A stretch of 64,000 bases of DNA from QQVM01 sp964544885 (lineage in GTDB: Bacteria; Bacteroidota; Bacteroidia; AKYH767-A; 2013-40CM-41-45), in assembly GCA_964544885.1 (NCBI GenBank), contig CAZJDX010000001.1, forward strand, positions 1 to 64,000, read 5' to 3'. Below, one piece after another: positions 7,764-17,017 of this stretch. The position numbers and the translations under genes were made by a program. Below the pieces are notes generated by a model, which worked only from the letters and a program-made list of their open reading frames with translations, searched no databases and had not been told where the DNA came from. How positions within the stretch are numbered: the first letter of the stretch is position 1; the number at the start of each line of letters is the position of its first letter.

Positions 7764-8045
7764 CTACCATATACCCCTAAACAATCCGAAGGAGTACAGG
7801 AAACAAAGCAGCAGGCTCAAAAGGTAGGCCTGTTTCTGTCGGCCTTTGTACATCAGGGAGATGCTGATAAAAAGAAAACTAAGGATCAGGCTGAAGTAAA
7901 ATGGTTTCAGCACGTAATCAAGTCCGTCGAAACCGCTTCCTTTCGGAGGAGGAAAAATCCTTGCCAACAAATAGGTAAACAGGAGGTTAATGAGAATGAG
8001 GGAAATTCCCGATAAAAATACCCTGAAAACAAATGCGCTTTTCAT
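7764..8045 (-). CDS. Small membrane protein, unknown function
   Basis: A 93-residue protein with three hydrophobic segments: about residues 8-30, 48-64 and 72-88, separated by a Pro/Gly-rich loop (PPPKGSGFDG) and a basic YKGRQKQ turn. The arrangement fits a small inner-membrane protein with three helices. I recognise no family. Its base composition resembles the core genome more than the AT-rich segment to the left. Confidence 0.6.
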   Translation of the reverse strand: MKSAFVFRVFLSGISLILINLLFTYLLARIFPPPKGSGFDGLDYVLKPFYFSLILSFLFISISLMYKGRQKQAYLLSLLLCFLYSFGLFRGIW

Positions 8046-8144
8046 GATACTACATTTTGTGCAAGCCGGAATCCTGCTGCATTCATCACCTCATGAAGAC
8101 ATAAGCGGCAATTACTTATCCCGTATGCCGGATGGACCGGGAGT

Positions 8145-9374
8145 CTATTCTTTCAACAGTTTAATTACACGTGAATTATTGCCGGACATCCTGAGAAAAT
8201 ACATGCCGCCTGCCAGTTGACTTATGCCAAGCTTCATGTTGTCCTGGATGGGAAAAGGTCCGCTCAGTATTTTTCCGCAAGCATCCGTCAGGACAACGGT
8301 TTCTTCCCGGCTACTGCCCTCTAACCTCAGCGTGATGAAATCTTTCGCCGGGTTAGGGTACACAGCTAAACTGCCGTACTGCTCCGGTTCATTTTCCATG
8401 CCGACACTCAGACCCCGGCGATAAATTCCCTCGTTGGGCGATGAAAGATTGTAGGCGATATAAGTATATCCATTGTGTTCCGTAATGCCGCTGCCGTTCA
8501 GGTCAGCCGCATTCAGGTTGTCCGTGATATTCTGCCAGCTCAGTCCTTCATCATCGCTCAGGTATATACTGTCTCTCAAACCGGTAGTGAAATGCCGCGA
8601 CTCCATATAAAGATTGTTCGCACTCCGGTAAATCTGATTCAGTCCTAAGCCAAACTCCGCCGGCTTGGTCCAGGTCGTCCAGTTATTCCCTTCATCAATA
8701 CTCTTATAAGCCGCCCCACCCTGCGCATAATAGTAGAGGTCGCTTCCCATTCGCCAGACAGCATCTCCATTCAGATCGCCTCCCGCGATTCCGTTATTCG
8801 ATGCGGACCAGGATGTGCCATTGTTCGTGGAAATAAATATCCCTCCGCCTATGGTCGCCGCGTAGAGTTTGGAACTGATGCTTTCCATACTCATAACATT
8901 CAGGTTGCTGAGTCCGTTTACCTGCTGTGACCAGTTGAGTCCTCCATCGTCTGATCTGTATATTCCGGAATTGGAAGTATAGGCAAACAAATCGTTTTGC
9001 AGGTGAATGAATCCCCGGACAACCGTAGCAATCGGAGCTCCCGTCCCCGGATTCCATGTTGAGCCATCATCACCTGAATAATAAACACAGCCGGATGAAC
9101 TGTTCAGTCCGGCCAGATAATAGCCGTTGAAATAATAGGCGCTGACAGGGACGTTCATCGTCACCGGTGGCTGGATCTCATTCCAGCTGGACCCGTTATC
9201 ATTACTCCGGTACATCTTCGCCCCGGCCGGTGTGCCTGCAAAAATATAGCTTGAAGAATGGCCCAGTAAATGGGCGCCCTGGCTAAGGTCGCTTAAACCG
9301 GTATTGACTTGTGTCCATTGAGCGGTACAGTGGAGACTTGTCAGAATGGCAAGAGTGGAAATCAGGATTTTCAT
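8145..9374 (-). CDS. T9SS-secreted BNR/sialidase-like repeat protein
   Basis: From the ATG at 9374 the product starts with a signal peptide (MKILISTLAILTSLHCTAQ). The body holds repeated YRSDDGGLNWSQQ-type motifs (Ser-x-Asp-x-Gly-x-x-Trp, the BNR or Asp-box), seen at least six times, forming a beta propeller as in sialidases, Vps10 and photosystem stability factors. The last 75 residues are a type A sorting domain (VYPNPAKDFITLRL ... LAGGMYFLRM). The frame extends 24 codons upstream, but the signal peptide decides the start. No sialidase catalytic arginines are evident, so it is more likely a binding or structural surface protein. Confidence 0.85.
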   Translation of the reverse strand: MKILISTLAILTSLHCTAQWTQVNTGLSDLSQGAHLLGHSSSYIFAGTPAGAKMYRSNDNGSSWNEIQPPVTMNVPVSAYYFNGYYLAGLNSSSGCVYYSGDDGSTWNPGTGAPIATVVRGFIHLQNDLFAYTSNSGIYRSDDGGLNWSQQVNGLSNLNVMSMESISSKLYAATIGGGIFISTNNGTSWSASNNGIAGGDLNGDAVWRMGSDLYYYAQGGAAYKSIDEGNNWTTWTKPAEFGLGLNQIYRSANNLYMESRHFTTGLRDSIYLSDDEGLSWQNITDNLNAADLNGSGITEHNGYTYIAYNLSSPNEGIYRRGLSVGMENEPEQYGSLAVYPNPAKDFITLRLEGSSREETVVLTDACGKILSGPFPIQDNMKLGISQLAGGMYFLRMSGNNSRVIKLLKE

Positions 9375-9570
9375 ATTGTGATAATTCATCTGTTTGACTT
9401 GGATTATGTTCTGTCCAAATCTATGGCAATTAATCAGATCTGACAATCCTGTTTAGTACACCATCAATAAAAAAATTAACAGAGGCTGCTGTGTATCCCG
9501 TAAGAAGGCCTGTACACTGAAAAAAGAATTTGGCATCTGATGCCGGGAAGATATTCTAAATGACAAGAAA

Positions 9571-10908
9571 TCACTTCTGCACAATCCAGCCGGCAGGATC
9601 AAGCTTGTTGCTTCCTTTCCAGATCTCCAGATGAACTTCGGTCTTTCCATCCGATTCGTCGGTCTGGACCAGTCCGAGAACTTGTTTTGTAATGACTTTG
9701 TCGCCGCTCTTTACATACACTTCCTGGAGATTCGAATAAAGTGTGAAATACTCTCCATGCTGCACCAGGACAGCGTATTTATCAACGACCATGATCACAC
9801 GCAACACGGTGCCTTCAAAAACAGCTCTTGCTTTCGATCCTTTAGAGGCATTGATGTCGATACCGTTGTTATTGACATATACGCCTTTCCATAAGGGATG
9901 TGCATGCCTTCCGAATGAACTGCTGATAAATCCCTGATCAACGGGCCAGGGCAAACGGCCTTTGTTGCTTTCAAAATCGCTGCTGAGCCTGGCGGCTTCA
10001 GGAGTGGCCGACAATACCCTTGAACTGCCGGTATTCTCAATCTTCTTCTTTGTGGCATTGGCCGAAACAGAACCCGCCGCTTTCTTCTTCGCCGCAGCCT
10101 TGGCCATTTCTATCTCTTTGCGGATGATCTGTTCAATCTTATTGGCAAGGATCTGCTCCTGACGTTGCTTTTCCCTGAGGTCCTTTTTTATTTTCTTTTC
10201 CCTGCTGGCAAGACTGTTCAGTGTCTGGACCTTTTCCTTCTTTTCTTTGTCGAGCAGTCGTTTCTGTTTTTCCTGGGCAGTGAGCAAGTCCGCTTTTTCT
10301 TTCTTTACATCATCCAACACCCGTTTCTTACCGTTGAGGGAATCCTGAAGACTGACGATGAGTTCCTTTTGTTTCAGCCTGTACTCGCTGATCATGCGCA
10401 GGTATTTCATGCGCTTCCACGCCTGATTGAAGTCCTCGGCCGAAAAAAGAAACATCAGGGCCGAATAATGATGCTGGTTCTTGTAAGCATAATACAGCAT
10501 GCCCGCGTATTGCTTCTTCAGTGATTCAAGCCTGTGATCCAGGGAGTCGATGTTCATGGCAACCTTGCCGATCTCGCGGTCGACTCCGTTCAGTTCGCTT
10601 GAAATGGTATTGATCAACTCCGAACGCTGACTGATCTTTCTGTTTAAGGTAACAAGCTGATTGAGTGATGCGGATTTATTTTTCTTGGTCTGATTGAGGA
10701 GTTTATTCGTGTTTTCAATTTCCTTCTGCAACCTGGCTTTTTTGTTCTGAAGCTCCTTTTTATTTTGCGCCATGCTCTCCGTGGCACTGCTCAATATCAG
10801 AGCTAAGAGGATGTAAAAAGCGTTTCTGACGGGAACAAAGGAGAGCGCTTTCCTTGAAAATGAGGAAAATCGTCTGCTTTCAGCCTTTCTATGTCTGAAG
10901 GAAATCAT
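9571..10908 (-). CDS. EnvC-like murein hydrolase activator (degenerate LytM)
   Basis: The 445-residue protein has an N-terminal membrane/signal segment (about 28-46), a long coiled coil (about 48-270, Lys/Glu/Gln-rich) and a C-terminal LytM/M23 domain (about 320-440, starting PWPVDQGFISSSFGRHAHPL). The zinc motif is degraded: NNGIDI replaces HxGIDI and TEVHLEIW has only one His of the HxH motif. Loss of zinc ligands with retention of fold and coiled coil is the mark of EnvC-type activators, which stimulate amidases at the septum rather than cutting peptidoglycan. It is the last gene of an envelope cluster. Confidence 0.85.
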   Translation of the reverse strand: MISFRHRKAESRRFSSFSRKALSFVPVRNAFYILLALILSSATESMAQNKKELQNKKARLQKEIENTNKLLNQTKKNKSASLNQLVTLNRKISQRSELINTISSELNGVDREIGKVAMNIDSLDHRLESLKKQYAGMLYYAYKNQHHYSALMFLFSAEDFNQAWKRMKYLRMISEYRLKQKELIVSLQDSLNGKKRVLDDVKKEKADLLTAQEKQKRLLDKEKKEKVQTLNSLASREKKIKKDLREKQRQEQILANKIEQIIRKEIEMAKAAAKKKAAGSVSANATKKKIENTGSSRVLSATPEAARLSSDFESNKGRLPWPVDQGFISSSFGRHAHPLWKGVYVNNNGIDINASKGSKARAVFEGTVLRVIMVVDKYAVLVQHGEYFTLYSNLQEVYVKSGDKVITKQVLGLVQTDESDGKTEVHLEIWKGSNKLDPAGWIVQK

Positions 10909-10994
10909 TACTAATCAAGCAAGTACAATGTAATGGATTTGAACGAAAAAGTTCAAAAAAAGTTTGGGAAAAATGGCAATCCCCCGGCCAGGGT

Positions 10995-11864
10995 TCAGCG
11001 ACGTTCGTATTTATCGGGAACCGTGAAAGGCATGGTAAATTCTTCGTCGGTCGTTAGCTTGGTATAGGAGATCTTAATAATGGTCGGACTGCTGGAGGAG
11101 ATGCTAACAACCAGGTCATTGGGAAAAAGTTTTCCGCCTATATCCGTGAAGTTCTTATAAGTGGCTTCAACCCAGCGATCAAGTTTATCATCCGTAATCC
11201 TCGATCTGGAGATCCTGAAATTTCCGTCGATCCAAAAATCCTGGATCACCGGTTTGGAAGGATCCTTCTCCTCCATTACCCTTTTGGCCTTGCGTTTTGT
11301 CAGGGTGCTCAGAATCAGATAGGGTTCATCCTCATAAACGGAACGGATCTTATCTGTTTTCTGATAAGGGAAATAATTTCCCACCACCACAGCCTGTATC
11401 ATTTCAAAAGTTACTCTGGTCCTGAGAAGTTCTTCCAGAAAGGCATAGTCGCGCGCCATATAGGTTTTGTTCACCCTGTCCATGATCAGCAAACTGTCGC
11501 GGTTGATGATGGCGCGTACGGCTTCGATTCCGAGCAGGGGTGTGATGCTTATCCAGATGGCGCTGTCGTGCCGCAAACGCATATTCACATCAAAGGATTT
11601 TGTATCACCGGATTTATCGGTATAATCCACGGTAGCCTTGGAAGCCAGGTGGGAAAAGTGAAACTGATGCGCCATGACGCTGTCAAAAACCTCTATCACC
11701 TCCGCCCCTTTCACTTTGACTTTGATAGGAGGAATTTCGGCGATCTTCTTGGTGGTCTTGCAGGAGAAAAGCGTGAAGAGCGAAAACACAAACAGACAAG
11801 CCCACCTGGATTGATTTGTGAAAAGGGCAGGGAATTTTATGTTGACAGTAATGATTATTCCCAT
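10995..11864 (-). CDS. DUF4292 lipoprotein
   Basis: A 289-residue protein with a lipoprotein signal (LFVFSLFTLFSCKTTKK; lipobox FSC). The rest matches DUF4292 as I know it: a VIEVFDSVMAHQFHFSHLAS opening, RLRHDSAIWISITPLLGIEA and the INRDSLLIMDRVNKTYMARD strand pair. The pattern of strands and the LGIEAxRAxI segment recall the LolA/LolB lipoprotein-carrier fold; that comparison is my inference. It lies between a TPR lipoprotein gene and the EnvC-like gene, a setting I associate with Bacteroidota genomes, and probably acts at the periplasmic face of the outer membrane. The upstream basic residues make the signal long; a later start is possible but no good ATG is seen. Confidence 0.85.
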   Translation of the reverse strand: MGIIITVNIKFPALFTNQSRWACLFVFSLFTLFSCKTTKKIAEIPPIKVKVKGAEVIEVFDSVMAHQFHFSHLASKATVDYTDKSGDTKSFDVNMRLRHDSAIWISITPLLGIEAVRAIINRDSLLIMDRVNKTYMARDYAFLEELLRTRVTFEMIQAVVVGNYFPYQKTDKIRSVYEDEPYLILSTLTKRKAKRVMEEKDPSKPVIQDFWIDGNFRISRSRITDDKLDRWVEATYKNFTDIGGKLFPNDLVVSISSSSPTIIKISYTKLTTDEEFTMPFTVPDKYERR

Positions 11865-11912
11865 TCAACAATAGATAGATCCTCAACCAGAAGAAAACTC
11901 TCCGGCAACACC

Positions 11913-13649
11913 TTACTCGATGAATATTTTATCCTGAATCTTTTTATCAAGAAGTTCTGATGCTCCCTCCCCGGCTTCTTTGGCCTTCTGCCAGAATTCA
12001 AGGGCTTTGATGGTATCACCCAGCTTGTACAACACATCGCCGTAGTGCTCTAATACTGTCGCACTGGAGTCGCTGCCCGAAGCCAGTGATTTCTCGATCC
12101 AGGTTTTGGCTTCTTCATATCGTCCCATTCTGAACATGATCCAGCCATAGGTGTCCTGATAGGATCCCTGCTCCGGTTCAAGTTCATTGCTGAGTTTCGA
12201 CATCTTTTCCGCTTTTTCCAGTTGCTCACCTCTCAGAGAAAGGTAGTAGGCATAATTGTTCAGCACATTCGCGTCTTCAGGATTCAGGTTGAGCGCTTTG
12301 TTATAATTCTCATCCGAGCGTGGGTAGTCCCGGAGTTCATTATAGGCGTCTCCCAGGCTCGCATAAAATTGTCCTTCCAGCGACGGATTATCTACCACCA
12401 GTTTCAGGCCCCTGTTGAGGGTGCTTACGGCTGCGCTATAATTTTTTTTCTGACTTTGAGCTATGCCGGTAAAGAAGTAAGCGAGCGGTTGATCCGGAAA
12501 AAGTGAAATCGTTTCCTCTCCGTCCTTCACCATCGAATCCCAGTCCTGCACCTGTGAATGCAGGATGAGGATCTGGCTGTAAACGGCAAACTCCTGAGAT
12601 CCGAGTTTTATGGCTCTGCGGTATTCCTGGATGGCTTCCTTGTATTGCTTGTCCTTATTCAGAAAGTCACCGTAAATGGCATGCGCCCTTGATTCGGAAG
12701 GATGGGACTCGATCAGCAGCGAACACATTTCCATGGCCTGAGGTCTTAACTCGGGATGCACATCCATGAGATTATAATACGAAACAAGTATGCTGATCTT
12801 CGTTTCAATATCAAGTTCTTTATTTTGAAATGCCATTCTCAGTTCGGCGATCGATTTTTCTTTCTCACCATTGTTACGGTAGAAATCGGCCAATGAAAGA
12901 TGGATGTAAGGGTTTTCGGGATCCACTTCAAGGATCTTATTATAGGTATCAAGCGCCTTCTGTTTTTCTCCCATGCTTTGATAAAGCTCAGCCAGCATTC
13001 CATAGGATTGGGCATCGGCAGGATTGTGGTTTATCAGTTTCTGCAGTTCGGTAATCGCTTTATCATTCTTGTTCATTCTTTGCCAGAGTCTTGCCTTACG
13101 CATGCTCAGGTCGCTGTTCACCCCTGTTTTCTCCTCGAGTTTGTCATACACCTTGATAGCCTCGGCGGGTTTCTCATCATACACACAGGCTGAAGCCCAT
13201 TCATAATAAAAATCATAACGCTCGGGATAGTCTTTTACCAGCTGGGAAAGTACCACTGCCGCTTCGCTGTGCTTGCGGTTTTTGTTCAGTATGTCGGCAT
13301 AGCTGAGCGCATACCATTCATTCTTAGGGTCGATCAGCCAGGCGCTCTTGCTGAAGAACAAGGCATCGGAAAATTTCTTTTGCTGTACATAAATATGAGA
13401 GAGCTCATACATGGCAGCAGCATTGCTTCCATCCTTCCGGATAACTTCCGCGAAAAGATCTGAGGCGATGTTCAGGTTGCCAAGGATCTTTTCTTTATTG
13501 GCATTAAAGAACAAATACGAAACATCCGCTTTCTGACTGTTGCTCAGGTTGCTCTTCACGGGTTTCGCGGGACCTGAAGCGGTCTGCGTACTCTTGCAGG
13601 ATGCGAAGATGAAGACTGATAAAAGGAAGGGAAGGAATAATTTCTTCAT
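11913..13649 (-). CDS. Tetratricopeptide-repeat lipoprotein
   Basis: From the ATG at 13649 a lipoprotein signal (MKKLFLPFLLSVFIFASCKS) is followed by at least ten TPR units across the remaining 560 residues, for example YGMLAELYQSMGEKQKALDT, AIYGDFLNKDKQYKEAIQEY and VLNNYAYYLSLRGEQLEKAE. The frame extends 11 codons upstream, but the signal peptide decides the start. TPR arrays bind partner proteins; with lipidation this points to a scaffold at the periplasmic or outer membrane. It lies in an envelope cluster between the nucleotidyltransferase and DUF4292 genes, 48 bases ahead of the latter. Confidence 0.9.
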   Translation of the reverse strand: MKKLFLPFLLSVFIFASCKSTQTASGPAKPVKSNLSNSQKADVSYLFFNANKEKILGNLNIASDLFAEVIRKDGSNAAAMYELSHIYVQQKKFSDALFFSKSAWLIDPKNEWYALSYADILNKNRKHSEAAVVLSQLVKDYPERYDFYYEWASACVYDEKPAEAIKVYDKLEEKTGVNSDLSMRKARLWQRMNKNDKAITELQKLINHNPADAQSYGMLAELYQSMGEKQKALDTYNKILEVDPENPYIHLSLADFYRNNGEKEKSIAELRMAFQNKELDIETKISILVSYYNLMDVHPELRPQAMEMCSLLIESHPSESRAHAIYGDFLNKDKQYKEAIQEYRRAIKLGSQEFAVYSQILILHSQVQDWDSMVKDGEETISLFPDQPLAYFFTGIAQSQKKNYSAAVSTLNRGLKLVVDNPSLEGQFYASLGDAYNELRDYPRSDENYNKALNLNPEDANVLNNYAYYLSLRGEQLEKAEKMSKLSNELEPEQGSYQDTYGWIMFRMGRYEEAKTWIEKSLASGSDSSATVLEHYGDVLYKLGDTIKALEFWQKAKEAGEGASELLDKKIQDKIFIE

Positions 13650-13703
13650 GATAGTATTGATAATTTCCCTTTGCAGGTACAAAGGGAAAAGAATTCACCT
13701 GAT

Positions 13704-14705
13704 TTACAAATGCGAGGAATAGTCGCCAAGGCTGAGAGATTGAGCTACGCTGAGGTATTCTACACTATGTCCCAGCATGGAATTAGTCATTACGGTATTT
13801 TTAACCCTGGTATTCGTCTGAATGATGCTGTTGCTGAGCACTGAATTTTCGATCCGGCTGTGCTTACCTATGGAAACATAAGGACCCACCACAGAGTTTA
13901 TCAATTCTACAGATTCTCCAATATAACAGGGCTGGATGATCAGCGAATTGTCCCGTTTAACACTTGCGGAGACCATATTCTCCTTCCGGTGATTCTCCAA
14001 TACCCGCTGATTGGTCTGAACTGTCGCGTCCTTGTTACCACAGTCAAGCCATTCATCCACCTTTCCGGGAACGAAACGTGTTCCTTTTTGTTTCATGTTT
14101 TCCAGCGCGTTAGTAAGCTGGTATTCTCCTTTTTCCCTGACGTTATTATCCAGCAGATATTGCAGCTCTTTTCGCAGGTATTCGCCGTCTTTAAAAAAGT
14201 AAATTCCGATAATGGCCAGATCGCTTACAAAGGTCTGCGGTTTCTCCACAAAATCCGTAATGATTCCCGAATCATCCACTTTAACCACGCCAAACATTCT
14301 GGGATCTTCGATCCTGCTTACCCAGATCACGCCGTCCTTTTCTTCGTCTATCGTGAAATCGGCACGAAAGAGGGTATCGGCGAAGGCCACGATCACTTTC
14401 CCTTTCAACGCATCTTTCGCGCACATTATTGCATGCGCGGTTCCGAGCGGTTCATCCTGATAATGAATGCTTCCCTTTGCCCCCAGTTTTTCAGCAATGG
14501 AAATCAGATCCTGTTCAACCTCCTTGCCGAAATCCCCGATAATGAAGGCGATCTCATCCACTTTTTCCCTGCATACCCTGGTTATGTCTTCCACGAGCCA
14601 TTGCACTATGGGTTTTCCGGCGACATGGATCAGGGGTTTTGGAACGGTGAGTGTGTGTGGCCGCATTCTTTTTCCCATACCGGCCATGGGGACAATTATT
14701 TTCAT
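13704..14705 (-). CDS. Sugar nucleotidyltransferase
   Basis: The N-terminal signature PMAGMGKRMRPHTLTVPKPL (residues 6-25) is the nucleotide-binding loop of the glucose-1-phosphate thymidylyl/uridylyltransferase family. YQDEPLGTAHAIMCA and VAFADTLF are the substrate and metal segments; ADT replaces the more usual GD(N/D). The last hundred residues show hexapeptide-like repeats (IENSVLSNSIIQTNTRVKN), a left-handed beta helix. Its product should be an NDP-sugar for envelope polysaccharide, fitting the neighbouring flippase. Sugar and nucleotide are not decided by sequence alone. 333 residues, normal for the family. Confidence 0.88.
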   Translation of the reverse strand: MKIIVPMAGMGKRMRPHTLTVPKPLIHVAGKPIVQWLVEDITRVCREKVDEIAFIIGDFGKEVEQDLISIAEKLGAKGSIHYQDEPLGTAHAIMCAKDALKGKVIVAFADTLFRADFTIDEEKDGVIWVSRIEDPRMFGVVKVDDSGIITDFVEKPQTFVSDLAIIGIYFFKDGEYLRKELQYLLDNNVREKGEYQLTNALENMKQKGTRFVPGKVDEWLDCGNKDATVQTNQRVLENHRKENMVSASVKRDNSLIIQPCYIGESVELINSVVGPYVSIGKHSRIENSVLSNSIIQTNTRVKNTVMTNSMLGHSVEYLSVAQSLSLGDYSSHL

Positions 14706-14771
14706 CGCAATGCTAATAAATTTAATTCCGTGTAAAGCTTAATGAAACGTTATCAGAAAACAGCCGGATCC

Positions 14772-15206
14772 TTAAGATTTTCCAGTGGAACCAAAACCTC
14801 CGCTTCCGCGAACTGATTCACTCAGACTAAGGCTTTCCATCCAGTCCGCTCTCTCATGCCTGGCAATGACAAGCTGTGCTATTCTTTCGCCGTCTTCCAC
14901 GACAAAATCTTCAAGGCTGAGATTAACCAGAATGACCCTGATCTCTCCTCTGTAATCGGCATCGATGGTTCCAGGAGAATTGAGTACTGTCACGCCTTTT
15001 TTGGCCGCGAGTCCGCTGCGGGGACGTACCTGTGCTTCAAAACCAGGCGGCAGTTCAATGAAGAGGCCCGTTGGAATCATGGCCCTCTCCATGGGTTTGA
15101 GAACAAGCGCTTCATTAAGATGAGCTCTGAGGTCCATGCCTGCGGCATGTTCGGTTTCGTAAGCAGGAAGGGGATGCTTCGATTTGTTTATAATGGGGAT
15201 CTGCAT
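14772..15206 (-). CDS. dut: dUTP diphosphatase
   Basis: Cleaves dUTP to dUMP and diphosphate, keeping uracil out of DNA and supplying dTTP synthesis. All five motifs of the trimeric enzyme are visible in 144 residues: AGMDLRAHL, PRSGLAAKKG, NSPGTIDADYRGEIRVILVN with the catalytic Asp, RIAQLVIARH, and the C-terminal RGSGGFGSTG arm that closes over the substrate. It lies between a flippase gene and a nucleotidyltransferase gene on the same strand and is probably read with them. Confidence 0.97.
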   Translation of the reverse strand: MQIPIINKSKHPLPAYETEHAAGMDLRAHLNEALVLKPMERAMIPTGLFIELPPGFEAQVRPRSGLAAKKGVTVLNSPGTIDADYRGEIRVILVNLSLEDFVVEDGERIAQLVIARHERADWMESLSLSESVRGSGGFGSTGKS

Positions 15207-15429
15207 ATAAGGTAGTTAAAGAGGCTAAATTCCCATGCGAAGTTAGGTAATTTTCCCGCAATCCGGGTTTTTATTGACAGGCAGCGCCTGAAACAGGTTT
15301 TCAGCTGCGGCCCTGAACGATTCCATTTCTGCCTCTCAGCATGATGCCCTGCGCTGACCTTATAATTGGAGTTTGACCAGGAGCCGGTGTAAGCCGCAGG
15401 AATGGATGTCGCCGGATCTTCTTCATGGA
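15207..15429. other. Spacer between flippase and dut genes
   Basis: A 223-base gap on an otherwise compact strand. A minus-strand frame of 81 codons (15433-15188) fills it and overlaps both neighbours, but its composition (scattered Cys, Trp, Arg, no motif) looks like chance. I see no promoter element or terminator that I would defend. Confidence 0.4.
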
Positions 15430-16923
15430 TCAAGGCATAGCCTTCCGCTTCCTTTTCTCATACAGCATGGCGCTGATCAGAAATACCAGGAGCAACAGGC
15501 TATTCACCGTCAGGATTGTCCCTATACCGGAATCTATGTGTGGGCGGATCCACTCACTGACAAAAAACAAGGTAAGCGCCAGAGCAAGATAAGCCAGCAT
15601 CGGGGTCAGGCGATAGGGAACCGGAAAAAATTTCTGATTGCCTATATAAGATAGCACCATCATGGAAGTATAGCAGATGAGAGTAGCCCAGGCAGCGCCC
15701 ATATAACCCATCAGTGGGATGAGAATGATATTAAACACGATGGTTATCAGGGCCCCGGCGATGGCTAACCATGCGCCGAATCGGGTCTTGCCGGTGAGTT
15801 TATACCAGATACTGAGATTGAAAAAAACACCGAGGCACAGATTGGCGATCAGCAAAACCGGAACTACCGCAAGTCCTTCACGGAATTCCTCTCCGATAAA
15901 CAGTTTCACCACATCCATATACATCATCACGGAGAGGAAAATAAAGGAACAGATCAGCACAAACCAGTGCATGACCTTCGCATACATCTCACGCGACTGT
16001 TCCTTCGCACTCTGATTAAAGAAGAATGGTTCCGCCGCATAACGGAAGGTCTGTATGAAAAGCATCATGATAACCGATAGCTTGTAACATGCGCCATAAA
16101 TACCCAACTGCTGCATCGCCGTACTTTTGTCCTCTACCAGCAAGGGAAGCAGTATCCTGTCAAACGTCTCATTGATCATGCCTGCCATACCCGCAATGGT
16201 GAGCGGGAAAGCGTAAAGCGCCATTTTCTTCCAAAGTTCCTTATCAAAGGTCAGTTGTACTTTGATAATCTCCGGACTTAACATTAACAGCGTAACCAGA
16301 CTGGCAATGAAGTTCGACACGAATACATATCCTATTCCGAAGTCCGGATCGTAAACCATGTCGGTGAGAAAAACAAAGCTGCCTTCCCTGACTAAGGCCG
16401 GACACAAGACCAGGAAGAACAGGTTCAGCAGAATATTCAGGGCAATATTCAGCAGTCTGAGAACAGCGAAGCGCATGGCCTTTTCCTGCTGTCTTAGTCG
16501 TGCAAAAGGAATAGCCGTTATGGCATCGAAAGCCAGCACTCCGGCGAAAAGGGATATATAGAGAGGGAGGTTCTCAGCCTGCGTCTGGCCCGCACTTAAC
16601 CGGGAAGCAAGTGGTCCGGAAAAAAGAACGATCAGCAGAGCCAGCAGTACCGAACTGCTGAAGACAGAAATCAGGCTGGTGGAAAATACCCGTGGATTTT
16701 CCTTCTCCGTCTGGAAAAACCTGAAGTAGGCCGTTTCCATGCCATAGGTAAAAACGATATTCAGGAAGGCGACAAAGGCATATAATTGAGTTACCACACC
16801 GTATTCACCGGTATCGAATACGCGGGTGTAGAGCGGAACCAGCAAGTAATTAAGCAGGCGCCCAAGAATACTGCTTAATCCGTAGACAGCGGTTTGACCG
16901 GCCAGTTTTTTAAAAACAGACAT
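15430..16923 (-). CDS. Oligosaccharide flippase family protein (Wzx-like)
   Basis: A 497-residue membrane protein with 12 to 14 hydrophobic segments, beginning FKKLAGQTAVYGLSSILGR and LLVPLYTRVFDTGEYGVVTQ, the standard opening of the polysaccharide transport (MATE/MOP) superfamily. It should move lipid-linked sugars across the inner membrane for capsule, exopolysaccharide or O-antigen synthesis. The C-terminus is basic (EKRKRKAMP). It heads the leftward cluster flippase, dut, nucleotidyltransferase, TPR, DUF4292, EnvC-like. Confidence 0.9.
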   Translation of the reverse strand: MSVFKKLAGQTAVYGLSSILGRLLNYLLVPLYTRVFDTGEYGVVTQLYAFVAFLNIVFTYGMETAYFRFFQTEKENPRVFSTSLISVFSSSVLLALLIVLFSGPLASRLSAGQTQAENLPLYISLFAGVLAFDAITAIPFARLRQQEKAMRFAVLRLLNIALNILLNLFFLVLCPALVREGSFVFLTDMVYDPDFGIGYVFVSNFIASLVTLLMLSPEIIKVQLTFDKELWKKMALYAFPLTIAGMAGMINETFDRILLPLLVEDKSTAMQQLGIYGACYKLSVIMMLFIQTFRYAAEPFFFNQSAKEQSREMYAKVMHWFVLICSFIFLSVMMYMDVVKLFIGEEFREGLAVVPVLLIANLCLGVFFNLSIWYKLTGKTRFGAWLAIAGALITIVFNIILIPLMGYMGAAWATLICYTSMMVLSYIGNQKFFPVPYRLTPMLAYLALALTLFFVSEWIRPHIDSGIGTILTVNSLLLLVFLISAMLYEKRKRKAMP

Positions 16924-17017
16924 TCGCCGGAGGTATGATTACAAATTGCGATACATTCATTCGATGAGGTTCCGGTAAAAATTCTACGCCTGACATTACC
17001 CGACAAAACTCATCATT

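Noticed and set aside
8145..9374. A true sialidase
   Set aside because: Only Asp-box repeats are seen; the catalytic Arg triad, Tyr and Glu are not recognisable.
13860..14735. A 291-codon plus-strand frame opposite the sugar nucleotidyltransferase
   Set aside because: The opposite strand carries all family motifs; composition of this frame (many His, Phe, Cys) is typical of antisense.
15188..15433. An 81-codon minus-strand frame between flippase and dut
   Set aside because: Overlaps both neighbours, no motif, unusual composition; treated as chance.
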